DNA of 64,000 bases from Burkholderiaceae bacterium (GTDB taxonomy: Bacteria; Pseudomonadota; Gammaproteobacteria; Burkholderiales; Burkholderiaceae_E), in the NCBI GenBank assembly GCA_016710525.1, contig JADJVQ010000045.1:3827-67826 (forward strand), written 5' to 3'. Positions 19,332 to 27,311 of the stretch are shown here, one piece after another. Each line of letters opens with the position of its first letter. The stretch's first letter is position 1. The position numbers and the translations under genes are program-made. The notes under the pieces are model-generated. The model saw only the letters and a program-made list of their open reading frames with translations, did not search any database and had not been told where the DNA came from.

Positions 19332-20306
19332 ATGCCCGAGGGGTCGATTCCGTTCGCCGCCGTACCCTTCGCCTCAGATTCATCCGAAGTCCCCCTGCGG
19401 TTCGAGCTGACTTTCCAGCCGCCCTACGACTGGGGCTGGGTGCTGTCGTTCCTGTCGCGGCGCCTTATCGGCGGGGTCGAGCACATCGGCCCGGATGTTT
19501 ATTCGCGCCTCGTGCGTCTGCCGGCCGGCGGTGCCTGGGTGCTCGGGCGCCTGGATGTCCGACCCTGTCCGGGGCGTGCGGCGCTGGCGGTCACGCTGGC
19601 GCCATCGCTGGCCGGCGTGCAGGGCCAGGCGCTGGCCGGCGTACGGCGCCTTTTCGACCTCGACTGCGTGCCGGGGCCGGTCAACGCGGTGCTCGGCGAG
19701 CTTTCTGCCGATGCGCCCGGCGTGCGTGTGCCGGGCGCCTTCGACGGGTTCGAACTCGCGGTGCGGGCGGTCCTCGGACAGCAGGTGACGGTCAAAGCCG
19801 CCCACACGCTTGCCGGGCGTCTCGCGGCGCGGTTTGGCGATCGGCTGGTCGATGGTCCGGGCGATCGGTCGCTCATCGCCGAGCCGCTGTCGTGCGCCTT
19901 TCCGGACGCCGCCCGCCTCGCCGCGGTGCCGCTCGAGGAACTGACCGCCTGCGGGCTGATCCGCACCCGTGCTGCCGCGATCCAGGCGATCGCGCGGGCT
20001 ATCGTCGACGATGGGCTGGTACTGGCGCCCGGAGCGCCGCTGGAGCCGAGCCTGGCTCACCTGAAGAGCCTGCGCGGCATCGGCGACTGGACCGCTCAGT
20101 ATGTGGCGATGCGGGCGCTGGCCTGGCCAGATGCGTTCCCCGCCTCCGACCTCATCCTGATGCGAGCCCTGGGCGCGCCCACCCCGGCACGCGCCACGGC
20201 GGCGGCGCAGGTCTGGCGGCCCTGGCGGTCGTACGCGGTGATGCATCTGTGGCGGCGGGGCAGCTGGCCCGTGACCCCGGCAGGCGGGGGTCAGGCCGCA
20301 AAATGA
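19332..20306 (+). CDS. alkA: DNA-3-methyladenine glycosylase II (AlkA-like)
   Basis: Base-excision glycosylase removing alkylated purines, 324 residues. It has an N-terminal AlkA-type domain (FELTFQPPYDWGWVLSFLSRR), then VRAVLGQQVTVKAAHTLAGR at the start of the helix-hairpin-helix fold, and LRGIGDWTAQYVAMRALAW followed by FPASDL, whose Asp is the catalytic residue. No Ada domain is fused. The start ATG lies 1 bp after the puuE stop, and its own stop overlaps the next start as ATGA, so the three genes form one operon. Confidence 0.93.
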   Translation: MPEGSIPFAAVPFASDSSEVPLRFELTFQPPYDWGWVLSFLSRRLIGGVEHIGPDVYSRLVRLPAGGAWVLGRLDVRPCPGRAALAVTLAPSLAGVQGQALAGVRRLFDLDCVPGPVNAVLGELSADAPGVRVPGAFDGFELAVRAVLGQQVTVKAAHTLAGRLAARFGDRLVDGPGDRSLIAEPLSCAFPDAARLAAVPLEELTACGLIRTRAAAIQAIARAIVDDGLVLAPGAPLEPSLAHLKSLRGIGDWTAQYVAMRALAWPDAFPASDLILMRALGAPTPARATAAAQVWRPWRSYAVMHLWRRGSWPVTPAGGGQAAK

Positions 20307-20648
20307 AGCCGCGTGATCTCCTCGACCTGGTGCTGCTGGCCGCGCTGTGGGGTGCTGCTGGCCGCGCTGTGGGCCGCCTGGCCAGCGGAGCCGCCCTCCG
20401 CCGGGGCATGGGCCGCGGTCCTCACGCTCGGTATCGCCTGCACCGGCCTGGCCTACCTGCTTTATTTTCGGCTGATCGATCGGGTCGGGCCGGCGCGCGC
20501 GATCGCGGTCACGTTCCTGGTGCCGATGTTTGGAATCGCCTTCGGCGCGCTATTTTTGGGCGAGGCGATCGGCTGGCGAATGATCGCCGGCAGCGCGGTG
20601 GTGCTGCTGGGCACCGCGCTGGCCACCGGACTATTGCGGCGCCGGTGA
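20303..20648 (+). pseudogene. EamA/DMT transporter remnant with internal deletion
   Basis: The first 16 or so residues (MKPRDLLDLVLLAALWG) are the usual N-terminus of a ten-helix EamA exporter. Directly after, in another frame, comes the C-terminal part: LLAALWAAWP, GIACTGLAYLLYFRLIDRVG, VTFLVPMFGIAFGALFLGE and RMIAGSAVVLLGTALA. Roughly the first two thirds of a normal 290-residue protein is missing. The joint is an exact tandem duplication of 22 bp (20330-20373) that also shifts the frame. It starts with ATGA overlapping the alkA stop. It could not make a working transporter as it stands. Confidence 0.85.
20330..20373 (+). repeat. Perfect 22-bp tandem duplication at the EamA deletion joint
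   Basis: Two identical adjacent 22-bp copies (20330-20351 and 20352-20373), beginning GTGCTGCTGG and ending CGCTGTGGG, encode the LLAALW motif that normally occurs at two distant points of EamA proteins. They mark the breakpoint of the missing segment. Confidence 0.95.
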
Positions 20649-21368
20649 AAGGTCGGGCGTCAGCGCCTCGCGTTCGTCGAACACGAAACACGTGCCGCGA
20701 TAATGGCTGGCGCCGGCCAGCTCGAAATAGCGGAGAATCCCGCCGTCGAGCTGAAAAACCCGGTCGAAACCGGCATTGCGCAGGTGGATTGCCGCTTTTT
20801 CGCAGCGGATGCCGCCGGTGCAGTAACTGACCACGGTCTTGCCGCGCAACTCGGCTCCGTGTTCGTCGACCGCGCTCGGGAAATCGCTGAATTTGCCGAG
20901 CCGCCAGTCGATACAGGCTTCGAATGCGCCGTGGTCGACCTCGAACGCATTGCGGGTGTCGAGCATGACGACGGGCACGCCGTCGTCGTCGTGACCGCGG
21001 TCCAGCCACCGCTTGAGCGTCGGCGCGTCGATCGCGGGCGCGCGGCCGGCCGCCGGCCGGATGGCGGGCTGGTTCATCCGGATGATCTCGCGCTTGAGTC
21101 TGATACGCATTCGCCCGAAGGGCTGGGTCTCGGACCAGCTTTCCTTCAGTTCGAGTCCGGCCAGTCGCGGATCGGCCTGCAGCAGGGCAAGCACCTCGTG
21201 GACTGCGGCGGGCACGCCGGCCAGCACGAGATTGATTCCCTCCTCGGCCAGCAAAATGGTGCCCTTGACCGGCAGCCGTGCCGTGGCAGCGAGCAGGTTC
21301 TCGCGAATATCGGCCGCATCGGGCAGCGGCACGAAACGGTATGCCGAGATATTGAATATCGGTTTCAT
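20631..21368 (-). CDS. trhO: tRNA uridine(34) hydroxylase TrhO (rhodanese-like, YceA family)
   Basis: Oxygen-dependent formation of 5-hydroxyuridine at the tRNA wobble position. 245 residues: an N-terminal ferredoxin-like domain (FNISAYRFVPLPDA; KGTILLAEEGINLVLAG) and a rhodanese domain (VVMLDTRNAFEVDHGAF), with the catalytic Cys in VSYCTGGIRCEKA. The start ATG 21368 is preceded by a perfect TATAAT whose position predicts an almost leaderless mRNA. Its 3' end overlaps the EamA remnant by 18 bp. Confidence 0.95.
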   Translation of the reverse strand: MKPIFNISAYRFVPLPDAADIRENLLAATARLPVKGTILLAEEGINLVLAGVPAAVHEVLALLQADPRLAGLELKESWSETQPFGRMRIRLKREIIRMNQPAIRPAAGRAPAIDAPTLKRWLDRGHDDDGVPVVMLDTRNAFEVDHGAFEACIDWRLGKFSDFPSAVDEHGAELRGKTVVSYCTGGIRCEKAAIHLRNAGFDRVFQLDGGILRYFELAGASHYRGTCFVFDEREALTPDLSPAPQ

Positions 21369-21375
21369 ATGAGGG

Positions 21376-21381
21376 ATTATA
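21376..21381 (-). promoter_or_regulatory. Consensus -10 element (TATAAT) directly upstream of trhO
   Basis: On the minus strand TATAAT ends 7 bp before the trhO ATG. The expected transcription start, about 7 bases downstream, falls at or next to the start codon. A partial -35 (ATTACT, about 3 of 6) lies 16 bp upstream. Confidence 0.5.
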
Positions 21382-21442
21382 CTGAGGCACCAGGCGCAGT
21401 AATGATCAGATAATCCCCGGAGACGGACTCAAGGCTTCTCGA

Positions 21443-21816
21443 ATGACTACCTATCGCGAATATCAAAACCAGATCGAAGAACTGCAACGCAAGGCGGCCA
21501 CCGCCCGCAAAGAGGAAATCGGTACCACCATCCGGGATATCAAAAAGAAAATCGCCGAATTCGGCCTGACGGCTGCCGATCTGGGCCTGGCGGCGCCGGC
21601 GGCGCCGCGTCGTGCGGCCAAGCCGGCCGACAAGGCCGCGCGGCGGCCGAGCCCAAGGGCGCGCGCAAGAAGCGCCGTTCGACCGCCGGCAAGAAGGTGG
21701 CGCCCAAGTACCGGGGCCCTGCCGGGGATTTGTGGACCGGCCGAGGGCGTCAGCCGTCCTGGGTAGTGGCCGAAATCGCCGCCGGGCGCACGCTGGACGA
21801 TCTGCTGATCAAATAA
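21443..21816 (+). pseudogene. H-NS family nucleoid protein, frameshifted
   Basis: The N-terminal half, in the frame of base 21443, is a typical betaproteobacterial H-NS oligomerisation domain: MTTYREYQNQIEELQRKA, then AEFGLTAADLGL. The DNA-binding half (about 21646-21816) is in a different frame and reads APKYRGPAGDLWTGRGRQP, followed by SWVVAEIAAGRTLDDLLIK and TAA at 21814. The change lies in the GC repeat around 21630-21650 (GCGCGGCGGCCG) and corresponds to one lost base or two gained. Without it the protein would be about 124 residues, a normal size. As read, translation ends at 21766 without the DNA-binding motif. Sequencing error is a real possibility. Confidence 0.88.
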
Positions 21817-21835
21817 ACCCGCCGATGTGGCGGTG

Positions 21836-22837
21836 TCAGCCGCGCGACGAATCCGTCGCCGGCTCCACCGCCAGCACGGCGACGGGTTCGGGCGCGAGCA
21901 GACTGCCCGCGCGAAGCCCCCTGATCGTCGCCAAGGTCAGGCCCAGCAGCACCAACGAGGTCACTGCCAGCATGAGGATGCCGGGCAGATGCAGGCCCGG
22001 GGCCTCGGCCGTTGCCCGCATCAGCAGGGCGCTGAAGGCCGCGAGCGGAAACGAGGCGGACCATGACGGCATTCCGAAGGGTGTCTTCAGAATGGCCGGC
22101 ACGCGCGTTGCTACGACGAACAGCATCAGGCCGGCCACTCCCAGCGCCGCGAAGGCCACCGGCATCGGCGCGCCCAGCGCCAGTGCCGAGATGCCCGCAA
22201 CCGAAGGCGGCGCCACCGTGATGAACCATGAGGGCGCCAGCCGGTCGGGCATCGGCTGCTGGACCTGGCGCGCCAGCACGACGGCGGTCACCACCGGCCA
22301 GAAGAACGCGCCGATTCCGAAGAAGGCCCATGACAAGGCCTCGTGATGCAGCGGCACGCCCGCCAGCGGCACCAGGATATTGCCCACGATCGGGATGTAG
22401 ATCACCGGCGTGATCGATGCCCAGCGCAGCTTGCCGGCCACCCAGCGCGAGACCATCCAGGTGGTGACCGTCAGCTGTCCCAGCAGGCCGATCGCCCATG
22501 CCGCCTCGGTCACGCGAGCGGGCCATTCAAGGGTGACCCCGACGGTGGCGAGCAGGATGATCGACACCGGGAAAGCGGCGGCGAAGCCCTGGCGAACCGG
22601 ATGGGCGAGGTCTTCGGGCAGGGCGCCGGGGTTGCGCACGCTGCGCAGTGCCATCGCGGCCACCACCGCGGCGAAAATCAGCCCGGCAACGGCACCGCAG
22701 GCCTCGGACAAGGTCCGCGCTGCCGGCCCGAAGCCGTCCTCGGCGCGGTGCCAGGCCAGCGCCAGTCCGCACCAGCCCATGACCGGTGCGAACCACTGCG
22801 GGCCGACGAAATACAAAGCGGGTCTGTTCTTGGTCAT
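21836..22837 (-). CDS. TDT-family (TehA/SLAC1-like) transporter
   Basis: 333 residues with about ten hydrophobic helices and the fold features of TehA/SLAC1-type channels and C4-dicarboxylate or sulfite carriers. Segments such as YFVGPQWFAPVMGWCGLALA, SWAFFGIGAFFWPVVTAVVL and LAPSWFITVAPPSVAG resemble the family's pore-lining helices. The substrate cannot be read from the sequence. The start ATG 22837 (MTKNRPALYF) places the first helix correctly; the longer frame to 22948 adds a non-conserved tail. It is divergent from trxC with about 120 bp between starts. Confidence 0.82.
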   Translation of the reverse strand: MTKNRPALYFVGPQWFAPVMGWCGLALAWHRAEDGFGPAARTLSEACGAVAGLIFAAVVAAMALRSVRNPGALPEDLAHPVRQGFAAAFPVSIILLATVGVTLEWPARVTEAAWAIGLLGQLTVTTWMVSRWVAGKLRWASITPVIYIPIVGNILVPLAGVPLHHEALSWAFFGIGAFFWPVVTAVVLARQVQQPMPDRLAPSWFITVAPPSVAGISALALGAPMPVAFAALGVAGLMLFVVATRVPAILKTPFGMPSWSASFPLAAFSALLMRATAEAPGLHLPGILMLAVTSLVLLGLTLATIRGLRAGSLLAPEPVAVLAVEPATDSSRG

Positions 22838-22959
22838 GGGCGCGGGCTTGAGTGCGTCTTGAGCCTGCCGGGCAAGGCCCCATATACCGGGGAGTTGGAG
22901 TTCATGACACGGCGGCGCCGGCCGGCTAACCGGCGATCTGGCTGACAAAGGAAGCGCAG

Positions 22960-23415
22960 ATGCAACTGGTATGCCCTGATTGTGCCACGCTGAATCGCGT
23001 GCCCCCCGAACGGCTGGCCGAGGAGCCCGTCTGCGGGCGCTGTGGCGCGGAGCTGACCGATCCGCGGCCGCGCGAGCTCGATGGCGCTTCGTTTGCGCGG
23101 CTGATCGAACGTCATGAACTGCCGGTCGTGGTCGATTTCTGGGCGCCCTGGTGCGGCCCCTGCCGCACGATGGCCCCGCATTTCGAGGCCGCCGCGCGCC
23201 AGATGCGCGGCCAGGTGAGCTTTGTCAAAGTGGACACCGAAGCGCAGCCCGCGCTGGCCAGCCAGTACGCGATCCGCAGCATCCCGACCCTTGCCGTGTT
23301 CCATGGCGGGCGCGAGGTGGCGCGGGTCAGCGGCGCGATGCCGGCGGCCGAGTTGCAGCGCTGGCTGGAATCGACCGGGGTCACCCGTTCAGGCGGACCC
23401 GCAATGCGCCGCTGA
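22960..23415 (+). CDS. trxC: Thioredoxin 2 (zinc-binding)
   Basis: Cytosolic protein disulfide reductase, 151 residues. The N-terminal zinc ribbon CPDC...CGRC distinguishes TrxC from TrxA; the active site is WCGPC in VVDFWAPWCGPCRTMAPHF, and the cis-Pro loop is SIPTLAVFHGG. Its 3' end overlaps the convergent regulator gene by 35 bp. Confidence 0.96.
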   Translation: MQLVCPDCATLNRVPPERLAEEPVCGRCGAELTDPRPRELDGASFARLIERHELPVVVDFWAPWCGPCRTMAPHFEAAARQMRGQVSFVKVDTEAQPALASQYAIRSIPTLAVFHGGREVARVSGAMPAAELQRWLESTGVTRSGGPAMRR

Positions 23416-24307
23416 GGTCGTAGCCCTGCATCAGACGCGCGCGCCGGGCGAAGGCCCGGCTGCGCGCGAATTCCAGCAGGGCCTGCATAGGCGGCTCGAA
23501 TGCCATTCGCCGCCAGATCACCAGGTCGATCGTCTCCCAGGCCAGACTGACGAAGTCCAGGCCGGCCGAAGCGGCTGCGGCCCGGATCCCGAAGCCGGCA
23601 TCGGCCACGCCTTCGGCCACCGATTGCGCCACGTCGAATTCGCTGCTGGCCACGGTGGCGACCGCGCGCAGAGCGCCGGCCTTCAATCCGGCCTCGTGCA
23701 GCAGGCGCATCATCAGCAGGTGACTGCCGGCGCCGGGATGACGCAGGACGACCCGGCGCTTGTGATGGATCAGGTCGTCCAGCCGATGAATGCCCATCGG
23801 GTTGCCGGGGGCCACCAGCAGGCCCTGCTCCCGCCTGGCCCATTGCAGCATGACCAGCGGCAGGCGCGGGGCGCGGCTGGCGATCGTTTCCAGGTTGAAC
23901 CCGGGGTCGGCGCGATTGGGAATGTGGATCAGCGCGGCGCAGGCGGCCCGGGCGACCAGACGGTCGACCCCGTCGGTGCTGCCCAGGGCCGACAGCGACA
24001 GGCCGCTGCGGCATTCGCGCAGCGCCCATTCGAGCAGCGGGTCGTGGCTGCCGGCGATGCAGGCCGGTGGCTCGGCGCCGCCGGTCTCCAGCGTTCCAGC
24101 CGACTGCGCCGCCACCCAGGCCTGCAGCGCCGACCGTTCGAACAGCAGCTTGCCGCGGGCTCGCGCATGCGGCACCTCGCCGCGCGAGACGAGGTGATAG
24201 ACCGTGCGCGGGGCCAGCCGCAGCAGATCGGCCGCCTCCCGGGTGGTCAGCCACTGCTGAGCCGGCAGGCCGCTCAGCTTTCGCAAGTCCAGCCGTGATC
24301 CACTCAT
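23381..24307 (-). CDS. Transcriptional regulator: excisionase-type HTH fused to a binding-protein-like domain
   Basis: 308 residues. The N-terminal helix-turn-helix (about 18-65) reads WLTTREAADLLRLAPRTVYH, then RGEVPHARARGKLLFERSAL, the MerR/excisionase (HTH_17) pattern. The rest is a periplasmic-binding-protein-like domain without a signal peptide (GSHDPLLEWALRE; APGNPMGIHRLDDL; HPGAGSHLLMMRLL; GVADAGFGIRAAA), as in regulators that sense molybdate-like oxyanions. It is divergent from tupBCA, so it very probably controls that operon in response to tungstate or molybdate (inference). The start ATG 24307 lies 13 bp from an 8-8-8 palindrome in the shared promoter region. Confidence 0.82.
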   Translation of the reverse strand: MSGSRLDLRKLSGLPAQQWLTTREAADLLRLAPRTVYHLVSRGEVPHARARGKLLFERSALQAWVAAQSAGTLETGGAEPPACIAGSHDPLLEWALRECRSGLSLSALGSTDGVDRLVARAACAALIHIPNRADPGFNLETIASRAPRLPLVMLQWARREQGLLVAPGNPMGIHRLDDLIHHKRRVVLRHPGAGSHLLMMRLLHEAGLKAGALRAVATVASSEFDVAQSVAEGVADAGFGIRAAAASAGLDFVSLAWETIDLVIWRRMAFEPPMQALLEFARSRAFARRARLMQGYDLSGALRVRLNG

Positions 24308-24320
24308 ATGCAAATTTTAC

Positions 24321-24344
24321 GCGATGTCCGCTGAATGACATTGC
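24321..24344. promoter_or_regulatory. Palindromic candidate operator between the regulator and tupB
   Basis: GCGATGTC (24321-24328) and GACATTGC (24337-24344) form an inverted repeat with 7 of 8 positions complementary and an 8-bp spacer. It sits midway in the 55-bp gap between divergent starts and does not match the ModE consensus. It is a natural site for the divergent HTH regulator. Confidence 0.5.
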
Positions 24345-24362
24345 CTTGGTAGATTGGGAACG

Positions 24363-25067
24363 ATGAGCGACTTCCTGCAAAGCCTGTCGGCCACCGCCGA
24401 TCTGCTCGCCGGGGCCAGTCCCCATGTGTGGCCGATCGTGCGGCTGAGCATCGAAGTCAGCGGGAGCGCCACCGTTTTGGCGGCCGCTATTGCGCTGCCG
24501 CTGGCTGCCTGGCTGGCGCTGACCCCGTTTCGCGGCCGCGACGTGGTGGTCGCGGGCCTGAATTCGCTGATGGGTCTGCCCTCGGTGGTCGTGGGGCTCG
24601 TCGTCTATCTGCTGCTGTCGCGGGCCGGTCCGCTGGGCAGCCTGGGCATCCTGTTCAGTCCGCCGGCCATGGTCATCGCCCAGACGGTGCTGGTGATGCC
24701 CCTGATCACAGCCCTGGCCCGCCAGACCCTGGAGGACGCGCTGGCCGAATACGGGCCCTATCTCGCGTCTCTCAACGCCGGCAAGGCGGCGACCATCCGC
24801 ACGCTGCTGTTCGAATCGCGCTTTTCGCTGTCGACCGCTCTGCTGGCCGGTTTCGGGCGAGCCGCGGCCGAGGTCGGAGCGGTGCTGATCGTCGGGGGCA
24901 ATATCGACGGCGTCACCCGGGTCATGACCACGGCCATCGCGCTGGAGACCAGCAAGGGCGACCTGCCGCTGGCGCTCGCGCTGGGGCTGCTGCTGGTGTT
25001 GATGGTGCTGGTGGTCAACCTGGCCGCCCACGGCGTTCGGGCCTATGCGGCGCACCGGCACGGCTGA
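24363..25067 (+). CDS. tupB: Tungstate ABC transporter permease
   Basis: 234-residue inner-membrane permease, with hydrophobic helices at about 25-50, 60-85, 95-115, 160-185 and 200-225. The TupB-type coupling region lies in ALARQTLEDALAEYGPYLAS and RTLLFESRFSLSTALLAGFG, with GRAAAEVGAVLIVGGN after it. The start ATG 24363 (MSDFLQSL) is chosen over an in-frame TTG at 24354. It overlaps tupC by 23 bp. Confidence 0.9.
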   Translation: MSDFLQSLSATADLLAGASPHVWPIVRLSIEVSGSATVLAAAIALPLAAWLALTPFRGRDVVVAGLNSLMGLPSVVVGLVVYLLLSRAGPLGSLGILFSPPAMVIAQTVLVMPLITALARQTLEDALAEYGPYLASLNAGKAATIRTLLFESRFSLSTALLAGFGRAAAEVGAVLIVGGNIDGVTRVMTTAIALETSKGDLPLALALGLLLVLMVLVVNLAAHGVRAYAAHRHG

Positions 25068-25818
25068 ACGAGCGCCCCTCGTGCATTCCATTCCAGAGCC
25101 GCTGCTGGCGGAGCGATTCGCCGAGTTCGATGCGGTCACCCTGCGCCGCGGCGAGGTCACCGTGCTCGACACGCTTTCGCTGATGCTGCCGCTGTCGCGG
25201 CGCACGGTCATCCTCGGCGCCAACGGGGCCGGCAAGACCACCCTGCTGCAGCTGGTGCAAGGACTGGCGCAACCCACTACCGGGCGCATCCGGCGCCTGT
25301 CGGGCGGGGGCGCAGACCCGGCGGTACGCCTGGCCTATGTGTTCCAGAAACCGGTCATGTTGCGCCGCAGTGCGCAGGCTAATGTCGAACATGCGCTGGC
25401 CGTCGCGGGCGTGCCGGTGCACCGCCGCGCCGAGGCGGCCGGTGCCGCACTGGCGCGCCTGGGCCTGGGTTACGCCGCGCACCGGCCGGCCCGCCGGCTT
25501 TCGGGCGGCGAGCAGCAGCGGGTCGCACTGGCGCGGGCGCTGGCGCTGGGGCCGCACAGCCTGCTGCTCGACGAGCCGACCGCCAGCCTCGACCCGGGTG
25601 CCGCCGCCGCCATCGAGCGCGAACTGCTGGCGCTGGCCGGCGATGGCATCGGCCTGGTCATGGCCACCCACGATCTGGCGATGGCGCGCCGCCTGGCCTC
25701 CCACCTGGTGTTCATGCACCGCGGCCAGGTGCTCGAGTCCGGCCCGGCCGATCAGTGCTTCCGTTCCCCCCGCCACGAGACCCTGCGCCGCTTCCTGGCC
25801 GGGCAATGGCTCGATTGA
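25045..25818 (+). CDS. tupC: Tungstate ABC transporter ATP-binding protein
   Basis: 257 residues. Walker A is GANGAGKTT, the Q-loop is in YVFQKPVML, the signature is LSGGEQQRVALARAL, Walker B is LLLDEPTA and the switch His is in MATHDLAMA. It is a small single-domain ATPase without the regulatory TOBE extension of ModC. It follows tupB with a 23-bp overlap if ATG 25045 is used; GTG 25081 is an alternative start that would remove the overlap. Confidence 0.9.
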   Translation: MRRTGTAERAPLVHSIPEPLLAERFAEFDAVTLRRGEVTVLDTLSLMLPLSRRTVILGANGAGKTTLLQLVQGLAQPTTGRIRRLSGGGADPAVRLAYVFQKPVMLRRSAQANVEHALAVAGVPVHRRAEAAGAALARLGLGYAAHRPARRLSGGEQQRVALARALALGPHSLLLDEPTASLDPGAAAAIERELLALAGDGIGLVMATHDLAMARRLASHLVFMHRGQVLESGPADQCFRSPRHETLRRFLAGQWLD

Positions 25819-25840
25819 TTCACCTTCGACAAGCGCTTCC

Positions 25841-26710
25841 ATGACCCAGACTTCGACTCTCCCTGCCCCTCTGCCCGGACGACTGCGCCGCGCCCGCCGC
25901 GCGGTCTTGTCCCTGCTGCTGCTGGCCGGCCTGGCTGGCGGCCTGCCCGCTCAGGGCCAGGACCGGTTCATCGTCATGGCCTCGACCACCTCGACCGATC
26001 AGTCCGGTCTGTTCGGCCACCTGCTGCCTGCCTTCACCCGCGAAACCGGCATCTCGGTGCGTGTCGTGGCCCAGGGCACCGGCCAGGCGCTGGCCACGGC
26101 TCGCAAAGGCGATGCCGATGTGGTCTTCGTCCACGATCGCGAGGCCGAGGACAAGTTCGTCGCCGAAGGGTTCGGGCTGCCTCGCCGGGACGTGATGTAC
26201 AACGACTTCGTCATGGTCGGCCCGAAGGCCGATCCGGCGGGCCTGGCGGGCACGCGCGATGTCGTCGTGGGATTGCAGCGCATCGCGCAGGCGCGCCAGC
26301 CCTTCGTGTCCCGAGGCGACAAGAGCGGGACCCACGCCGCCGAGCTGCGCTACTGGAAGCAGGCGGGAATCGACGTCGAAGCAGCCAAGTCCAGCTGGTA
26401 CAAGGAGAGCGGCTCGGGCATGGGGCCGACCCTGAATATCGCTTCGGCGATGAACGGCTACACGCTGGCCGACCGCGGCACCTGGCTGAGCTTCAAGAAC
26501 CGCGGCGAGCTCGCCATCGTGCTGCAGGGCGATCCGCGGCTGTTCAATCCGTATGGCGTGATCGTGGTCAATCCGGCCAAGCATCCGCACGTCAAGCACG
26601 AGATGGCGCAGCGCTTTGCCGACTGGGTCGTTTCGCCGACAGGCCAGAAGGCGATCGCCGACTACAAGATCGGCGGTGAGCAGTTATTCTTCCCGAATGC
26701 CAAACCATGA
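25841..26710 (+). CDS. tupA: Tungstate-binding periplasmic protein
   Basis: 289 residues with a signal peptide (about 1-40: RRAVLSLLLLAGLAGGLPAQ). The anion-binding signature ASTTSTDQSGLF matches the TTTS motif of TupA; VFVHDREAEDKFVAEGFG, SRGDKSGTH and WYKESGSGMGPTLNIA are also characteristic and separate it from ModA. It delivers tungstate (possibly molybdate) to TupBC. It lies 22 bp after tupC; its last 14 bp overlap tag. Confidence 0.93.
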   Translation: MTQTSTLPAPLPGRLRRARRAVLSLLLLAGLAGGLPAQGQDRFIVMASTTSTDQSGLFGHLLPAFTRETGISVRVVAQGTGQALATARKGDADVVFVHDREAEDKFVAEGFGLPRRDVMYNDFVMVGPKADPAGLAGTRDVVVGLQRIAQARQPFVSRGDKSGTHAAELRYWKQAGIDVEAAKSSWYKESGSGMGPTLNIASAMNGYTLADRGTWLSFKNRGELAIVLQGDPRLFNPYGVIVVNPAKHPHVKHEMAQRFADWVVSPTGQKAIADYKIGGEQLFFPNAKP

Positions 26711-27311
26711 ATCGGCGCGCTGCGCCTGGGTGACGGGCGCTGCGCCCGACTATCTGCGCTACCACGACGAAGAGTGGGGCCGTCCGGTGGCCGACGACCG
26801 GCGCCTGTTCGAGAAGCTGTGCCTGGAGGGGTTCCAGTCCGGCCTGTCCTGGCTGACGATCCTGCGCAAGCGCGATGCGTTCCGGGCGGGGTTCGCCGAG
26901 TTCGACATCGACGCGGTGGCCAATTTCGGCCCGGCCGATGTCGCCCGGCTGCTGGGCGACGCGGGCATCGTGCGCCACCGGGGCAAGATCGAGGCGGCCA
27001 TCGGCAATGCCCGTGCCGCCCGCGATCTGCGCGAGGAGTGCGGATCGCTGGCGGCGTTTGTCTGGCGCTACGAGCCCGACGACAGCGAACGTCCTGCGCG
27101 CATCAGCGCCGACGTGCTGCGCGGCATGACCACGTCGGCGCAGTCGGTGGCGCTGTCACGCGACCTCAAGAAGCGCGGCTGGGCCTTCGTCGGCCCGACC
27201 ACGATGTATGCCTTCATGCAGAGCATGGGCCTGGTCAACGACCATCTCGAGGAATGCTGCGTTCGGCAGGCGGTGCAGGTGCAGCGTTCGCGATTCGTGC
27301 GTCCTCGGTAG
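26697..27311 (+). CDS. tag: DNA-3-methyladenine glycosylase I
   Basis: 204 residues. It removes 3-methyladenine from DNA. Landmarks are RCAWVTGAAPDYLRYHDEEW with the first Cys and His of the zinc snap, then EGFQSGLSWLTILRKRDAFR; the second His/Cys pair is in GLVNDHLEECCVRQ, and GWAFVGPTTMYAFMQSMG is the family signature. It starts inside tupA (ATG 26697), so it is probably read from the tup transcript. Its 3' end overlaps the convergent flavoprotein gene by 77 bp. Confidence 0.94.
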   Translation: MPNHESARCAWVTGAAPDYLRYHDEEWGRPVADDRRLFEKLCLEGFQSGLSWLTILRKRDAFRAGFAEFDIDAVANFGPADVARLLGDAGIVRHRGKIEAAIGNARAARDLREECGSLAAFVWRYEPDDSERPARISADVLRGMTTSAQSVALSRDLKKRGWAFVGPTTMYAFMQSMGLVNDHLEECCVRQAVQVQRSRFVRPR

